From positions 1 to 17,985 of the forward strand of contig CAKJVC010000206.1 in NCBI GenBank assembly GCA_918026815.1: DNA of 17,985 nt, read 5' to 3'. The DNA is from Chalara sp. BL73. Lineage: Eukaryota > Ascomycota > Leotiomycetes > Helotiales. The position numbers and the translations under genes are program-made. The notes under the pieces are model-generated. The model did not search any database, had not been told where the DNA came from, and saw nothing but the letters and a program-made list of their open reading frames with translations. Below are positions 17,585 to 17,985 of the stretch, piece by piece (positions within the stretch are counted from its first letter, which is position 1; each line of letters starts with the position of its first letter).

Positions 17585-17900
17585 TGTCACGGCCCTGGCC
17601 TTCTGGGGCGGAGCTCACCACCGGATGCCCCAGAAGCTCGGACAGAGCACAGCACCGGACACCCCAGAGCTCGGACAGAGCACGACACCGGACAACCCAG
17701 GGCTCAGGCGGGAGCACCGGACACCGCAAAGCTCGCCTATCCTGGCCTCCGGCCAGTTCCTGTATATAGAGCACTGCTTTCCTTCCTCCTTCTGTCCGTA
17801 GCTTGTTCTCTTAGTTATAACAATTGATAGTTGTTTACACCTCTGAGTCCTTCTATCTAGATCCACGGATCGAGATCCCTATTCAGCTTGTGTTGTTACA
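17585..17900 (+). mobile_element. Solo LTR with 5-bp target duplication (GCATT)
   Basis: The 316-bp block starts TGTCACGGCCCTGGCC and ends TTGTGTTGTTACA. GCATT lies directly before it (17580-17584) and directly after it (17901-17905). TG..CA ends plus a 5-bp duplication fit a gypsy-type LTR retrotransposon whose interior was lost by recombination between its LTRs. A TGTATATAGAG TATA-like site lies at about 17761, with a CT-rich tract after it, marking the likely LTR promoter. It is homologous to 761-1013 in the same orientation, with an internal array of three ~30-bp units instead of one. Confidence 0.93.
17628..17723 (+). repeat. Tandem units inside the LTR (34, 33 and 29 bp)
   Basis: Three adjacent units each begin CCCAG and end CACCGGACA, with an internal AGCTCGGACAGAGCAC core that has decayed in the third. 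The LTR at 761 has a single unit (about 805-838). The two-unit difference accounts for the 63-bp length difference between the two LTRs. Confidence 0.85.
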
Positions 17901-17905
17901 GCATT
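17901..17905. repeat. Target-site duplication, right copy
   Basis: GCATT follows the LTR end directly and matches 17580-17584. The remaining ~80 bases of the window after it show no feature. Confidence 0.85.
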
Positions 17906-17985
17906 GAGCATTACGTATTACAGAGCAAGCACGATAAAGGAATGTCAAAGTTGGTTATAATCTCTGTGTCAAAACCCGATGAAAA

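Overview
The window looks like accessory DNA of a filamentous ascomycete (Pezizomycotina). The genes carry several short GT-AG introns (46-174 nt) with CTAAC/CTGAC-like branch sites. The families are typical of fungal specialised metabolism. Between them lie long intergenic stretches filled with retrotransposon and transposon debris. I cannot name the species from the sequence.

Layout, left to right. Positions 1-760 hold no gene, only a palindrome and a pair of ~65-bp direct repeats. A solo or truncated LTR (761-1013) butts exactly against a broken LovD-like beta-lactamase/transesterase gene (1014-1545, minus). Then comes an NmrA-like NAD(P)-binding regulator or reductase (2134-3716, plus, five exons) with one apparent single-base deletion. 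It converges on a truncated Old Yellow Enzyme flavin oxidoreductase (3781-4259, minus). Three genes that look intact follow, all on the minus strand: a 348-residue short-chain dehydrogenase (4973-6067), a 267-residue short-chain dehydrogenase with YxxxR in place of YxxxK (7161-8088), and a 532-residue, 14-helix DHA2-type MFS exporter (9796-11627). A 206-bp pogo/Fot1-type MITE lies at 8824-9029.

The right part is a repeat graveyard. It holds a Ty3/gypsy chromovirus pol remnant (integrase tail plus chromodomain) with two in-frame stops, and inverted LTR-like arms around a 55-bp tandem duplication. A C2H2 zinc-finger gene (about 15013-16253, plus) carries an 18-bp minisatellite in its N-terminal part. 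After it come a 14-bp tandem repeat, an element-like block with GC-rich palindromic flanks around an AT-rich core, and a solo LTR (17585-17900) with a perfect 5-bp target duplication. This LTR belongs to the same family, and has the same orientation, as the one at 761.

Taken together, a flavin reductase, two SDRs, an NmrA-like protein, a LovD-like acyltransferase/hydrolase, an exporter and a zinc-finger protein resemble the tailoring, export and regulatory part of a secondary-metabolite cluster. No backbone synthase is in the window, and three of the seven genes are broken. The most economical reading is a decaying or rearranged metabolic island bracketed by same-orientation LTRs. That reading is an inference from gene families and gene damage; no product can be assigned.
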